Shown here piece by piece: positions 27,807 to 37,306 of a DNA stretch of 64,000 nt. Position numbers and translations under genes: made by a program. The DNA is taken from positions 168,052-232,051 of the forward strand of contig JAIYBB010000003.1 in the NCBI GenBank assembly GCA_027488735.1, in the 5' to 3' direction. This DNA comes from Comamonadaceae bacterium. Lineage in GTDB: Bacteria > Pseudomonadota > Gammaproteobacteria > Burkholderiales > Burkholderiaceae_C. Each line of letters starts with the position of its first letter. Positions within the stretch are counted from its first letter, which is position 1. Below the pieces are notes generated by a model. That model made no database searches. It was not told where the DNA came from and saw only the letters and a program-made list of their open reading frames with translations.

Positions 27807-28600
27807 TGTCTGGCGAGTTCGTGGTGCGTTGGGTGGAATTGCTTGGTGGGTTCAGCGTGTTATTGCAATGCTTTGAATATGCACGCATCACTTCCAGCAC
27901 CAGCCCGCAGGGTGTGTGGGCGTGGTCGGTCCAACGCGCGGACATTCCGGATCAACCTGCTTGGCTCAAACACAGCTTGGACTGGCTGTATCAACCGGCC
28001 CTGTACCAATTGCAATTGCTGGTCAGAGCGATGGCGGCGGTGGCATTGATGGTGGCGGGTAACCATTTGGCGGTTGCGTTGCTGCTGTTCACGGGCAATG
28101 TGTTGCTGTTGATACGTTGGCGCGGCGCATTCAATGGCGGCAGCGACTTCATGACTTTGATCACCGCCACAGGTTTGTTGATCGCCCAAGTGGTTGAAAT
28201 GTTTACCGATGCACAAACTGGTTGGTCCGCAGGCTTGGGCTACATCGCCATTCAAACGCTGAGCTCTTACTTTGTCTCCGGTTGGGTCAAGCTCAAACGC
28301 CCTGAATGGCGTAACGGGCAGGCATTGCCGGTTTTTCTGAACAGCGGTTTGTATGGCCCATTGAAAAGTGACAGTGTGTTTCGCCGCCCGGTGGTGGCAT
28401 TGGTTTGCAGTTGGGCATTTATTTTGTGGGAAGGCTTGTTTCCATTGGTGTTGGTCTTCCCGTCTTGGACATTTGGTTTCGTGGGTGTGGCGCTGCTGTT
28501 TCACTTTCTGGTTTTCTGGTTTTTCGGACTGAACCGTTTTTTCTGGGCTTGGGCGGCTAATTTGGGCAGCATTTTTTTCCTCAGCCACTATCTTTCTTAG
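27800..28600 (+). CDS. Multi-pass membrane protein, HTTM-like
   Basis: A 266-residue protein with about six or seven hydrophobic segments. The segment IQTLSSYFVSGWVKLKRPEWRNGQALPVFLNSGLYG resembles the conserved core of HTTM/DoxX-like membrane domains, and the protein ends in aromatic-rich helices. Coupled to the upstream 27279 gene. Function unknown; the family link is tentative. Confidence 0.68.
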   Translation: MLMSGEFVVRWVELLGGFSVLLQCFEYARITSSTSPQGVWAWSVQRADIPDQPAWLKHSLDWLYQPALYQLQLLVRAMAAVALMVAGNHLAVALLLFTGNVLLLIRWRGAFNGGSDFMTLITATGLLIAQVVEMFTDAQTGWSAGLGYIAIQTLSSYFVSGWVKLKRPEWRNGQALPVFLNSGLYGPLKSDSVFRRPVVALVCSWAFILWEGLFPLVLVFPSWTFGFVGVALLFHFLVFWFFGLNRFFWAWAANLGSIFFLSHYLS

Positions 28601-28744
28601 CGATAGAGTACTTTGTAAGTATTTGGTTAAATATATGCAGTTCTTTATGTGATTTTTTTCCGTTGATAAAGCTTTGCGCCCTTCAGCTAACTGCATAGAA
28701 TGTCGATCCCTGTTCTAACAAAGGGCTTTCCCTCAGGATGACTC

Positions 28745-29674
28745 ATGCAATTAATGTGGCTATCAGGGCCGACCGGTAACGTCAGGACCATTTCCATCAC
28801 CACCCGCACGGTATCGACCGCGGCGGTCGTGGTCGGACTTTTTCTGGTCACTGCTGGTTTTCTATTGCATTTCGTTGGTTTCAAAATCGCTGTTGAATAC
28901 AACCCAGACTTGGCCCGCAGCATTGGTGGTGTCACCACCGAAGCAGAACAAAAGCGCATGGAGTCTATTTACCGAGACCACTTAAGCCAGTTGCGTGAAT
29001 CCATGCACACCACGGTCAATGAAATCCGCCAACTCGAGACCATGAAAAACCGGTTCATGGAAATGGCCACGCCCAACGTGGTGCGCGACAAAGTCAACCG
29101 CCGTGACGAAAACAAAGGCGGCCCTTTGATAGCCCCCAAGCCTTTTTCCAGTTTGTTCCGCCAGCCTCTTGGCATGGAGTTTGACCAGACCCTACAAGAT
29201 TTTGTGCAAACCCAACAAGCGGTGCTTGAATTGCGCGGCAATTGGGAGAAGCAACTCGATTGGTTGCACACCTTGCCTACCGGTTTGCCAGTTCGCGGTG
29301 ACTTCAGGGTCAGCAGCGGCTTTGGGATTCGCAACGATCCATTCACTGGCGGTTTGGCCATGCATGAGGGACTCGACTTCACGGCCAGCACGGGCACCCC
29401 AGTGATTGCCACCGCCAAGGGCACGGTAACCCGCTCAGGTTGGGATTTTGGTTACGGCAATGTCATTGAAGTACAGCATGCCGAAGGTTTTTCCACCCGT
29501 TATGCGCATTTGAGTAAACGCATCGCCCAAGTGGGTGAACTGGTCGAGCGCGGTGGCGTACTCGGCGAAGTTGGCAGCACTGGAAGATCTACTGGCCCCC
29601 ATTTGCACTATGAAGTCTTTATTCGCGACAGGGTGATCAACCCCGTGCAAGTGCTTCCGCTCAGTTCAAGCTGA
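28745..29674 (+). CDS. M23 family metallopeptidase
   Basis: A peptidoglycan endopeptidase anchored in the inner membrane and acting in the periplasm. The 309-residue protein has one membrane helix (residues ~24-46), a coiled segment, and a LytM domain: FGIRNDPFTGGLAMHEGLDFTA (zinc His and Asp), GNVIEVQHAEGFSTRYAHLSK, and STGPHLHYEVF (HxH). All zinc ligands are present, so it should be active. It is followed 19 bp later by a bactofilin gene, a conserved pairing in proteobacteria. Confidence 0.93.
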   Translation: MQLMWLSGPTGNVRTISITTRTVSTAAVVVGLFLVTAGFLLHFVGFKIAVEYNPDLARSIGGVTTEAEQKRMESIYRDHLSQLRESMHTTVNEIRQLETMKNRFMEMATPNVVRDKVNRRDENKGGPLIAPKPFSSLFRQPLGMEFDQTLQDFVQTQQAVLELRGNWEKQLDWLHTLPTGLPVRGDFRVSSGFGIRNDPFTGGLAMHEGLDFTASTGTPVIATAKGTVTRSGWDFGYGNVIEVQHAEGFSTRYAHLSKRIAQVGELVERGGVLGEVGSTGRSTGPHLHYEVFIRDRVINPVQVLPLSSS

Positions 29675-29693
29675 GCCTCCACCGGAGACAAAT

Positions 29694-30128
29694 ATGTTTG
29701 AGAAATTGCGGGACAAACCCTTGGCCAGTTCGCAAGAGCGCTTTGAAACTCTGATTGGACGAACCACTCAAATTTATGGACGCTTGGTGTTGGTCGACAG
29801 CGTGCGTATCGACGGTAAGGTGGTGGGCAATATTGAAACTGCCAAGGAAAGCAAAGTCACAGTGGCGATTGGTGCCAGCGGCGAAGTTTCCGGTGACGTG
29901 ACTGCCCACCGCGTCATGGTGGCAGGCAAGGTGGAAGGCAATATTTACGCGTCTGAACGCGTGGAATTTCACAAGGACTCGGTTGTCCACGGTGACATCG
30001 CTTATGGCTCAATCGCGGTTGAGCACGGTGCCCGTTTATTGGGATTGGTGATTCAAAACCCGGTGGGCGGTGCAAATGCCGGCGCAGAGGCCAATTCTGC
30101 GATTCGACAAGCCCAAAACAGCAAATAA
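29694..30128 (+). CDS. Bactofilin
   Basis: A 144-residue polymer-forming cytoskeletal protein. The beta-helix core has repeating short strands: IYGRLVLVDSVRIDGKVVGNIET, VAIGASGEVSGDVTAHRVMVAGKVEGNIYASERVEFHKDSVVHGDI. Short disordered ends flank it. Bactofilins organise local cell-wall synthesis and are often encoded beside M23 peptidases, as here. Confidence 0.94.
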   Translation: MFEKLRDKPLASSQERFETLIGRTTQIYGRLVLVDSVRIDGKVVGNIETAKESKVTVAIGASGEVSGDVTAHRVMVAGKVEGNIYASERVEFHKDSVVHGDIAYGSIAVEHGARLLGLVIQNPVGGANAGAEANSAIRQAQNSK

Positions 30129-30143
30129 CACCCAGGAATACAC

Positions 30144-30992
30144 ATGCGGCAATCGCCCGAATGGTATGACCGCATGTACAACAACCGGGCGCTGGTCCCG
30201 GATTTTGCCGATCACTTACAACGCTGGACCGAGCAATCAAAAACTGCGCGCAAGCTCTTGGGCGGGTTGACCGACATCAGCTATGGCGAAGGCCCCAACG
30301 AAACATTGGACATATTTCCTGCCAATACGGCAAATGCACCGGTCATGGTGTTTTTGCATGGGGGATATTGGCGCGCCTTAGACAAATCGGACCATTCGTT
30401 CATTGCGCCATCGTTTACCCGTGAAGGTGTTTGCGTGGTGGTGCCCAATTACGCGCTGTGTCCGGCGGTCAGTATTCCTGAGATCGTCATGCAAATGGTC
30501 AAGGCGCTGGCTTGGGTCTGGCGATACATCCACGAGTGGGGAGGCGACGCCAGTCGTATCCACGTGGTGGGGCATTCTGCTGGTGGTCATTTGGCAGCCA
30601 TGTTGCTGGCCTGCGAATGGCAGCGTTGTGCAGACGATTTGCCGGCAGATCTGGTGAAGTCGGGTCTGTCTGTGTCGGGCTTGTTTGAACTGGAATCTGT
30701 CATGCGTTCGCCGATGTTGCAGTCGGACTTGCAGCTTGATGATGCGCAGGTTCTGCGTTGCAGTCCGGCATGGATGCCATGTCCGGCAAACGGCACGTTC
30801 TACAGTGTGGTCGGCGGGTTGGAAAGTGATGAATTTATTCGCCACCACGCATTGATTCAGCAATCATGGGGCAAGGCTTATGTGCCTGTTTGCGAGTCTT
30901 TGCCAAGCTTGCACCACTTCAATATATTGTCGGCATTGGCGCAGCCCGGAACATACTTGAATCGCTTGGCATTGCGTTGTTTGCTAAATTGA
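30144..30992 (+). CDS. Alpha/beta hydrolase (esterase/formamidase type)
   Basis: A 282-residue alpha/beta hydrolase with the oxyanion motif VFLHGGYWRALDKSDHSF and nucleophile elbow VVGHSAGGHLAAML. The catalytic His is probably in SLPSLHHFNIL and the acid near residue 225. The HGGYW motif and overall pattern resemble kynurenine-formamidase-like and HSL-type esterases. It starts 15 bp after the bactofilin gene. Substrate unknown. Confidence 0.85.
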   Translation: MRQSPEWYDRMYNNRALVPDFADHLQRWTEQSKTARKLLGGLTDISYGEGPNETLDIFPANTANAPVMVFLHGGYWRALDKSDHSFIAPSFTREGVCVVVPNYALCPAVSIPEIVMQMVKALAWVWRYIHEWGGDASRIHVVGHSAGGHLAAMLLACEWQRCADDLPADLVKSGLSVSGLFELESVMRSPMLQSDLQLDDAQVLRCSPAWMPCPANGTFYSVVGGLESDEFIRHHALIQQSWGKAYVPVCESLPSLHHFNILSALAQPGTYLNRLALRCLLN

Positions 30993-31026
30993 CATGGCGT
31001 CGTGTGTTCACGCCACGCCGGTTCGG

Positions 31027-31545
31027 TCACAGCAAAATGCCTTCGATTTTCAGCAGGGCAACTTTGCGCTCTAGCCCGCCGGCATAGCCTGTCAATGCAC
31101 CGCTGCTGGACAACACGCGGTGACAGGGCAGAAAAATACCCAAAGGGTTGCGTCCGACAGCCATGCCCACAGCGCGGGCAGATTGGGGTTTGCCAATGAA
31201 CCGCGCAATGTCGGCATAAGACGCAAACTTTCCAAACGGGATCATGGCCAGCGCTTGCCATACTTGCTGTTGAAAAACAGTGCCATCAAGCGGTGTCAGC
31301 GGCAATTCAAATTGTTGCCGCTTGTCTGCAAAATACTCAGCCAACTGCGTTTTGGCTTGCAGTAACCAGCATTGGTTTGGGCCCCATGGCAGATGTTGCA
31401 AATGCGGAAAATGTTTTTGATGTCCAAACCAAGCGCCACACAGGCCTTGTTGACTGGCCACCAAAGTCATTTGACCAAGCGGCGTGTGTATGGGCATTTG
31501 CCAGTGGGTTGAGGCAAACGGCGCAAAAGCATGGCTTAGGTTCAT
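31027..31545 (-). CDS. ogt: Methylated-DNA--protein-cysteine methyltransferase
   Basis: A suicide repair protein that moves alkyl groups from O6-alkylguanine to its own cysteine. The 172-residue protein has IPFGKFASYADIARFIGKPQSARAVGMAVGRNPLGIFLPCHRVLSSSGALTGYAGGLERK; the acceptor is Cys141 in PCHRV. No AdaA domain. Start ATG 31545 chosen; GTG 31551 is two codons upstream. Confidence 0.95.
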   Translation of the reverse strand: MNLSHAFAPFASTHWQMPIHTPLGQMTLVASQQGLCGAWFGHQKHFPHLQHLPWGPNQCWLLQAKTQLAEYFADKRQQFELPLTPLDGTVFQQQVWQALAMIPFGKFASYADIARFIGKPQSARAVGMAVGRNPLGIFLPCHRVLSSSGALTGYAGGLERKVALLKIEGILL

Positions 31546-31580
31546 GCACACATTATTTATGAAAAAGTCTGCCCTCTACA

Positions 31581-32990
31581 ATGCCTCGCATGATCACAGA
31601 ACCCTCTATTTTCAAAGCGTATGACATACGCGGCGTGGTACCGGTTGCATTGCATCCTGAGATGGCTGTGGCTTTGGGCCGCAGTTTTGGCACGCAAGCT
31701 TTGGCACTCGGCCAGCAACGCGTGGCGGTGGGCCGTGACGGCCGCTTAAGCGGTCCGAGTTTGTCGCAAGCGTTGATACAAGGTTTGGTGCAAGCGGGCA
31801 TGCAAGTGCTCGATATTGGCATGGTGACCACACCGCAGTTGTATTTCGCAGCCAGTACCTTGTGTGAAAGCGGCATTCAAATCACGGGTAGTCACAACCC
31901 CAAGGATTACAACGGTTTCAAAATGGTCATGGCTGGTCGCGCCATTTATGGAGAAGATATCCAAGCCCTGCGCCACATGATGCAAGCAGAAACATGGCAA
32001 TTGCGTGATGGTGGCAGTGTGCAATCTGTGTCAGTATTGCAAGCATACGAAACGCGCATTGTGCAAGACATACACCTAGCCCGCCCCATGCGCATCGTGG
32101 TCGATTCCGGCAACGGCGTGGCGGGCGCAACGGCTCCTCAAATTTTGCGTGCCATCGGTTGCGAGGTCGTCGAATTGTTCAGTGAAGTCGACGGCAATTT
32201 CCCCAACCATCACCCTGACCCGAGCAAGCCTGAAAACTTGCGCGACCTGATCCGCGCCATGCAAGACACCGATGCAGAACTGGGCTTGGCGTTTGACGGA
32301 GACGGCGATCGTTTGGGCATCGTGACCCGCGATGGCCAAACCATTTACCCAGACAGGCAAATGATGCTGTTTGCGCGCGATGTACTGTCGCGGCAACCGG
32401 GAGGCACCATTGTGTTTGACGTGAAATGTTCGCAACGACTGGCGCCATTTATTCGCGAAGCCGGTGGCGTGCCACTCATGTTCAAAACCGGACACTCGCT
32501 CATCAAAGCCCAAATGAAGGCTATCGGCTCACCCTTGGGTGGCGAAATGAGTGGCCATGTGTTTTTCAAAGAACGCTGGTATGGTTTTGACGATGGCACT
32601 TACGCGGGATGCCGCTTGCTGGAAATTCTCAGCCGTCATGAAGACGCCAATCAGGTGTTGCACAGTTTGCCTGCCAGTGAATCCACGCCCGAGCTCAACG
32701 TCGCCTGCGAGGAGGGCGAGCCGCACCGTGTCACCGCTGCATTGCTCGCACTGGCTTCTTCACAAGATTTGCCTTGCTCCGCGCATCATCCTGTGTTGTG
32801 CGACATAGACGGCGTACGCATCGATTGGGACGACGGCTTTGGTCTGGTGCGCGCATCAAACACGACCCCGGTTCTGGTGCTGCGTTTCGAAGGGCAAACC
32901 AAAGAAGCGTTGCGCCGTATCGAAGCCGACATGATGGCGTTGTTGCGCCGGGTCAAACCAGACGCCAAAGTGCAAGAGGCTGCGCATTGA
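31581..32990 (+). CDS. Phosphomannomutase/phosphoglucomutase
   Basis: Interconverts hexose 1- and 6-phosphates for LPS or exopolysaccharide precursors. The 469-residue alpha-D-phosphohexomutase has the phosphoserine loop ITGSHNPKDYNGFKMV, the metal-binding loop LAFDGDGDRLGIV, the sugar loop GGEMSGHVFF and the phosphate-binding RASNTTPVLVLRFEG. It resembles AlgC/ManB. waaC overlaps its stop (TTGA), then waaA follows, so this is an LPS gene run. Confidence 0.94.
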   Translation: MPRMITEPSIFKAYDIRGVVPVALHPEMAVALGRSFGTQALALGQQRVAVGRDGRLSGPSLSQALIQGLVQAGMQVLDIGMVTTPQLYFAASTLCESGIQITGSHNPKDYNGFKMVMAGRAIYGEDIQALRHMMQAETWQLRDGGSVQSVSVLQAYETRIVQDIHLARPMRIVVDSGNGVAGATAPQILRAIGCEVVELFSEVDGNFPNHHPDPSKPENLRDLIRAMQDTDAELGLAFDGDGDRLGIVTRDGQTIYPDRQMMLFARDVLSRQPGGTIVFDVKCSQRLAPFIREAGGVPLMFKTGHSLIKAQMKAIGSPLGGEMSGHVFFKERWYGFDDGTYAGCRLLEILSRHEDANQVLHSLPASESTPELNVACEEGEPHRVTAALLALASSQDLPCSAHHPVLCDIDGVRIDWDDGFGLVRASNTTPVLVLRFEGQTKEALRRIEADMMALLRRVKPDAKVQEAAH

Positions 32991-33979
32991 GGGTGTTGGT
33001 GGTCAAACTGTCTTCTCTGGGGGACGTGGTGCACAGCCTGCCCGCTGCGATTGACATGCAAACTGCATTTCCGGGCGTTCACATCGATTGGGTAGTGGAA
33101 GAAGGGTTTGCGCCGCTTCTTCGTTTGTGTCCGGCGATAGAGCGTGTCATCACCTGTCGATTGCGTGCATGGCGCAAAGAATGGTGGTCAGCTCACACCC
33201 GTATGCAATGGCGTGCATTTGTGCAAGAGCTGCAAGCCCAACCCTATGACGCAGTCATCGATTTACAAGGCTTGTCCAAATCTGCATTGATTTCGCGCTT
33301 GGCCCTGTTGACTGACAAGGGTCGAAGAATTGCCATGGCCAATCGCACGCAAGGCTCTGCGTATGAGGCGCCTACGCGTTGGGTGTCCGATGTCGCCGTG
33401 CCATGCGCCTGGCGCAGTCACGCGGTGCAGCGTGCACGCCATGTGTGCGCCCAGGCCTTGGGATATACCGAACCCACAACGCCGCGTCAGACCTTGTTCA
33501 TCGCCCCGCAAGCGCATGTCGCGCCACACACGGTGGCATTGGTGCATGGCACATCGCGCAGCGACAAGACCTGGCCGTTGGCACACTGGATCAAACTCGC
33601 GCTGCAATTGAAAGAACAGGGGTTTGAATTAGCTATCCCGCAATCCAACGACACCGAAGCACAGACCGCAGCAGCCATCGCAGCGGCTGTGCCGGGTGCT
33701 GTTGTTTGGCCGCGCGGTGATGTGCTGTCGTTGACCGGTTCCTTGGCCGCTTGCGCGGGGGTGATTGGGGTCGACAGTGGGCCCAGCCATATTGCAGTGG
33801 CCTTGGGCTTGCCGCATGTGCAAATTTATAACTTCGACACGGCTTGGCGCACCGGTCCGCTGGATTGCGCTTGGCAGCAAAGCGTGTTTCACAAGCCGTG
33901 TCCGACCCCCGAAAGTGTGATGCATGCTTGGCTCCATGGTTTGCAGGCGCAGGCCGTTGCTTTTGAAAGCCCCGCATGA
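32987..33979 (+). CDS. waaC: LPS heptosyltransferase I
   Basis: Adds the first L-glycero-D-manno-heptose to Kdo2-lipid A. The protein of about 330 residues starts at TTG 32987, overlapping the preceding TGA, with AAGAGG upstream, and reads LRVLVVKLSSLGDVVHSLPAAIDMQ. Family 9 motifs include VIDLQGLSKSALISRLA, ALVHGTSRSDKTWPLAHW and VIGVDSGPSHIAVALGLPHV. An in-frame extension to 32774 overlaps the mutase gene and is rejected. It overlaps waaA by 4 bp. Confidence 0.95.
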   Translation: MRVLVVKLSSLGDVVHSLPAAIDMQTAFPGVHIDWVVEEGFAPLLRLCPAIERVITCRLRAWRKEWWSAHTRMQWRAFVQELQAQPYDAVIDLQGLSKSALISRLALLTDKGRRIAMANRTQGSAYEAPTRWVSDVAVPCAWRSHAVQRARHVCAQALGYTEPTTPRQTLFIAPQAHVAPHTVALVHGTSRSDKTWPLAHWIKLALQLKEQGFELAIPQSNDTEAQTAAAIAAAVPGAVVWPRGDVLSLTGSLAACAGVIGVDSGPSHIAVALGLPHVQIYNFDTAWRTGPLDCAWQQSVFHKPCPTPESVMHAWLHGLQAQAVAFESPA

Positions 33980-35244
33980 TGCTGTTTTTCTATGCTTGGC
34001 TGACGCGCTTGTTGACGCCAGTGCTTTTGCTCAAGCTCTATGTGCGTTCACGCAAAGAACCGCTTTATGGTATGTCTGTGTCCGAGCGCTTTGGCCACTA
34101 CGCCGTGCCAGCCAGCGCAGGGGGGATTTGGATCCACGCGGTTTCTTTGGGTGAAACCCGCGCTATCCAAACATTGGTTGTGGCCATACGCAAAGCGCGG
34201 CCAGGCGTTAAGTTTGTGTTCACCCATGGCACCGCCACTGGCCGAGAGCAGGGCCTGAGCTTGTTGCAAGACGGGGACGTGCAGGTGTGGCAGCCTTGGG
34301 ACACGCCAGAGATGGTGGCCAGGTTTTTGCGGCATTTCCAACCACGCGCCGGTTTTTTGGTGGACACCGAGGTATGGCCGGTGATGGTCGACCAAGCGCA
34401 CAAGCATGGCGTGCCCATGGTGCTTCTCAATGCGCGACTCAGTGCCAAATCATTGCGCCGGTCGATGCGCTGGTCGGCGCTGGCGCGACCAGCGTTCAAC
34501 CAATTGCATGCTGTCTGGGCGCAGTCTGAGCAAGATGCCAAACGTTTTCAAGCATTGGGTATCACTGTGCAATCGGTCATGGGCAACCTCAAATTTGACG
34601 CGGTGCCTGACAGTCAACAATTGCAACAAGGTTTGGCGTGGCGCAAAGCCATGCCCAGACCGGTGGTGTTGCTAGCGATTTCTCGTGAGGGGGAGGAGGA
34701 GGCATTGCTTGAGTTGCTGTCACAACAGCCTGCCTATTTACAAGATGTGCAGTGGTGGTTGGTGCCACGCCATCCGCAGCGTTTCGAGCAGGTGAGTGCG
34801 TTGGTGAATGCCAAAGGATTTTCTTTGCAAAAGCGCAGTGACTGGAGTGGTGCGCCAGATTTCAATCAATGGCGTGGCGACACACAAGTGGTATTGGGTG
34901 ACAGCATGGGAGAGATGCCGTTTTATTTCGGCGCAGCCAGTGTGTGTTTGTTGGGGGGGAGTTTTGAGCCCTTAGGCGGACAAAACTTGATCGAGGCTTG
35001 TGCCTGTGTCTGTCCTGTGGTCATGGGGCCTCACACCTTCAACTTCGCGCAGGCCGCGCAATTGGCGCTTCAAGATGGGGCGGCAGTGCGCGTTCAAGAC
35101 ATGGCCCAAGCAGTCAACACGGCTTACCAACTTGCCATGGACGCCGAAGCCTGTCAGCAAAAGTCGGCGTTGGCCACCGAGTTTGCGGCACGTCACCAAG
35201 GCGCGGTTGCGCGCTGCCTGCAATTGATGCAAGCCTTGATTTAA
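33976..35244 (+). CDS. waaA: Kdo transferase
   Basis: Transfers Kdo from CMP-Kdo to lipid IVA at the inner membrane. The 422-residue protein has an N-terminal membrane anchor (MMLFFYAWLTRLLTPVLLLKLYVRS), GGIWIHAVSLGETRAIQTLV (catalytic Glu), FTHGTATGREQG, FLVDTEVWPVMV, and the C-terminal LGDSMGEMPFYFGAASVCLLGGSFEPLGGQNLIEA. Translationally coupled to waaC. Confidence 0.96.
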   Translation: MMLFFYAWLTRLLTPVLLLKLYVRSRKEPLYGMSVSERFGHYAVPASAGGIWIHAVSLGETRAIQTLVVAIRKARPGVKFVFTHGTATGREQGLSLLQDGDVQVWQPWDTPEMVARFLRHFQPRAGFLVDTEVWPVMVDQAHKHGVPMVLLNARLSAKSLRRSMRWSALARPAFNQLHAVWAQSEQDAKRFQALGITVQSVMGNLKFDAVPDSQQLQQGLAWRKAMPRPVVLLAISREGEEEALLELLSQQPAYLQDVQWWLVPRHPQRFEQVSALVNAKGFSLQKRSDWSGAPDFNQWRGDTQVVLGDSMGEMPFYFGAASVCLLGGSFEPLGGQNLIEACACVCPVVMGPHTFNFAQAAQLALQDGAAVRVQDMAQAVNTAYQLAMDAEACQQKSALATEFAARHQGAVARCLQLMQALI

Positions 35245-35250
35245 AGAGTT

Positions 35251-36594
35251 TCAGGGAACCAGCAAGCTGTTGATGTTTTGCAAGTCTTCCAGCTTCAACA
35301 CACCGCTGAGTTGACGCAATTTCAAGTGACCCATGAGAACGTCATAACGTGCTTTGGCCAATTTGGCTTTGGTGTCAAACAACTTGCTTTGCGCGTCCAG
35401 CACATTGATGTTGATACGCACGCCCACGCTGTAGCCTAATTTGTTGGCATCTAACGCCACTTGGCTGGAATCTTCGGCAGCTTGCAATGCTTTGACTTGG
35501 CTCACGCCAGACACCACCCCATAAAACGCACTGCGGGTGTTTTGTCCCACGGTTCGCATGATGCCGTCCACATCAGATTCGGCTTTTTGGGTCAGCGCCA
35601 TGGTTTCTCTGACGCGGTTGTTCAAAGCATTACCGTTGAACAGTGGATAGCTCATCACCACGGCGCCGGTAGCAACACCGTAGCGCGAATCTATGGTGGA
35701 ACCAATGGTGCCGTTGGTGTTGTTTGTCAGGTTGTAGCTGAGTTGTAAATCCACCGTAGGTTTTAACGAGGCTTGCGCTTTGTCCGTTTCGAGTTTGGCC
35801 ACAGCGCTGCTGATGCGGTACTGCTTGATGTTGGGATTGTTTTGCTCACTCAGCGTCACCCACTCTTCGACAAGATCAGGCACTGGGCCTTTGGGCACCG
35901 CTGTCAATGACACCGATTTAGGCTCGATGTTGGATTTGCCAACCAGTTGGTCAAGCGCCATCTTCTTGACCCGCAAATCGTTTTGGGCGCTGATTTCCTG
36001 TGCCATGGCCAGGTCGTAACTGGCTTGTGCTTCTCGGGTATCTGTGATGGTGGCTGTGCCGACTTCAAAGTTGCGTTTGGCAAAAGCCAGTTGCTCAGAC
36101 ACTGCTTTCATTTGCGCTTGGATAAAGGTCAGGTTGTCTTGGCTGGCCAGCACATCGAAATAGGCTTGGCTCAAACGAACCATCAGGTCTTGCTCGGCGG
36201 CTTGCAATTGTGCATCGGCAACTTGGAGTTGCAAATTGGCCTGTGACACTTCAGCTTTGTCACCGGGGCGGAAAATGGGTTGCGAAGCACTGACCGTACC
36301 GGTTTGTGCACTGTAGTTGCGAGACCTTGGGTACAGCGCATTGTCAGGTGTAGGCGACAAGGCCCCGCCATTGTTGACATTCGCGCTGGCGCTCAGTGCA
36401 GCGGTAGGGCCGAGTTTGGCCTGTGCTTGGTCCACTTTCAACCGGGTGGCTTGGGCTTGGATTTGCACCGATTTGAAATTCGCGTCGTAGCCTTTGGCAA
36501 TGTCGTAGAGCTCGACCAAGCTTTGGCCGCGGACAGCACCTGTGAAGGCCAACGACATGGCTGCTATCAAGGGCAGTGTGCGAAACAAGTTCAT
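35251..36594 (-). CDS. tolC: TolC-family outer membrane channel
   Basis: An outer-membrane/periplasmic tunnel for tripartite efflux and type I export. The 447-residue precursor starts at ATG 36594 (GGAAG upstream) with signal peptide MNLFRTLPLIAAMSLAFTGAVRG. Two OEP repeats have coiled helices such as LQVADAQLQAAEQDLMVRLSQAYFDVLASQDNLTFI and NTRSAFYGVVSGVSQVKALQAAEDSSQVALDANKLGYSVGVRININVLDAQ. It is near the RND pump and adaptor genes on the same strand. Confidence 0.93.
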   Translation of the reverse strand: MNLFRTLPLIAAMSLAFTGAVRGQSLVELYDIAKGYDANFKSVQIQAQATRLKVDQAQAKLGPTAALSASANVNNGGALSPTPDNALYPRSRNYSAQTGTVSASQPIFRPGDKAEVSQANLQLQVADAQLQAAEQDLMVRLSQAYFDVLASQDNLTFIQAQMKAVSEQLAFAKRNFEVGTATITDTREAQASYDLAMAQEISAQNDLRVKKMALDQLVGKSNIEPKSVSLTAVPKGPVPDLVEEWVTLSEQNNPNIKQYRISSAVAKLETDKAQASLKPTVDLQLSYNLTNNTNGTIGSTIDSRYGVATGAVVMSYPLFNGNALNNRVRETMALTQKAESDVDGIMRTVGQNTRSAFYGVVSGVSQVKALQAAEDSSQVALDANKLGYSVGVRININVLDAQSKLFDTKAKLAKARYDVLMGHLKLRQLSGVLKLEDLQNINSLLVP

Positions 36595-36622
36595 GGTCTT
36601 CCTTTTATAAAACAACAGTTTG

Positions 36623-37294
36623 TCAGAATTGAAAAATGGCGCTTTCGGCAAAGCCGTGCAAGCGTGGAATCACCACATCCCACAAAACTCGGCCGTGGCC
36701 AGTGCCATCGGCTTGGCGTTGCACCAAAGTGGTTTGCATGATGGGTTCTTCGCCCACCACGGCCAGCAGCCGGCCAGTGGGTTTGAGGAGTTTGAGCAAT
36801 TCATCAGGCACCTTGGCGACCGAGCCGCCCAGCACCACGGCATCAAAAGAGGCGTGAGGCAAGTGCGTCGGCACACCTTGGCTTTGCAGCAGTCGGACAT
36901 TGTGGATGTCGGCGTTTTGCAAATTTTGTTGGGCTTGGGAGAGCAACTCGGCGTGGCATTCCAAACTGGTGACATGCGCGCAAGACAGCGCCAGCAAGGC
37001 AGTCAGATAAGCTGATCCCGTGCCGATTTCGAGCACCTGTTCATGCGGCTGCAAACCCAAGTCTTGCAGCAGTCTGGCTTCCACACGCGGGGGCAACATG
37101 AATTCCCCATGACCCAAAGGAATTTCTGTGTCGCTGTAAGCCAGTGCATGGTAGGCGCTTGGAACGAACCATTGGCGCTCTAGTTGGGACAGCAGCGAGA
37201 GAACATTCTTGTCCAGCACCTGCCAGGTGCGGATTTGCTGTTCAACCATATTGAAGCGGGCGATTTCCGTGTTCATTTCAGCGAGAAAGTTCAT
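36623..37294 (-). CDS. Protein-L-isoaspartate O-methyltransferase-family protein
   Basis: A 223-residue SAM-dependent methyltransferase of the PCMT family. It starts MNTEIARFNMVEQQIRTWQVLD (alternative Met7), and has PPRVEARLLQDLGLQPHEQVLEIGTGSAYLTALLA (SAM motif I) and HLPHASFDAVVLGGSVAKVPDELLKLLKPTGRLLAVVG. The PIMT active-site region is less conserved than in true repair enzymes, and this version is regularly found beside tolC in Burkholderiales, so the substrate may differ. It lies upstream of tolC on the same strand. Confidence 0.85.
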   Translation of the reverse strand: MNFLAEMNTEIARFNMVEQQIRTWQVLDKNVLSLLSQLERQWFVPSAYHALAYSDTEIPLGHGEFMLPPRVEARLLQDLGLQPHEQVLEIGTGSAYLTALLALSCAHVTSLECHAELLSQAQQNLQNADIHNVRLLQSQGVPTHLPHASFDAVVLGGSVAKVPDELLKLLKPTGRLLAVVGEEPIMQTTLVQRQADGTGHGRVLWDVVIPRLHGFAESAIFQF

Positions 37295-37306
37295 AAAAAA
37301 GTCATT

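Noticed and set aside
30993..31026. Hairpin TGGCGT/ACGCCA between the hydrolase and ogt as a terminator
   Set aside because: Short stem with a long loop and no T-run on either strand.
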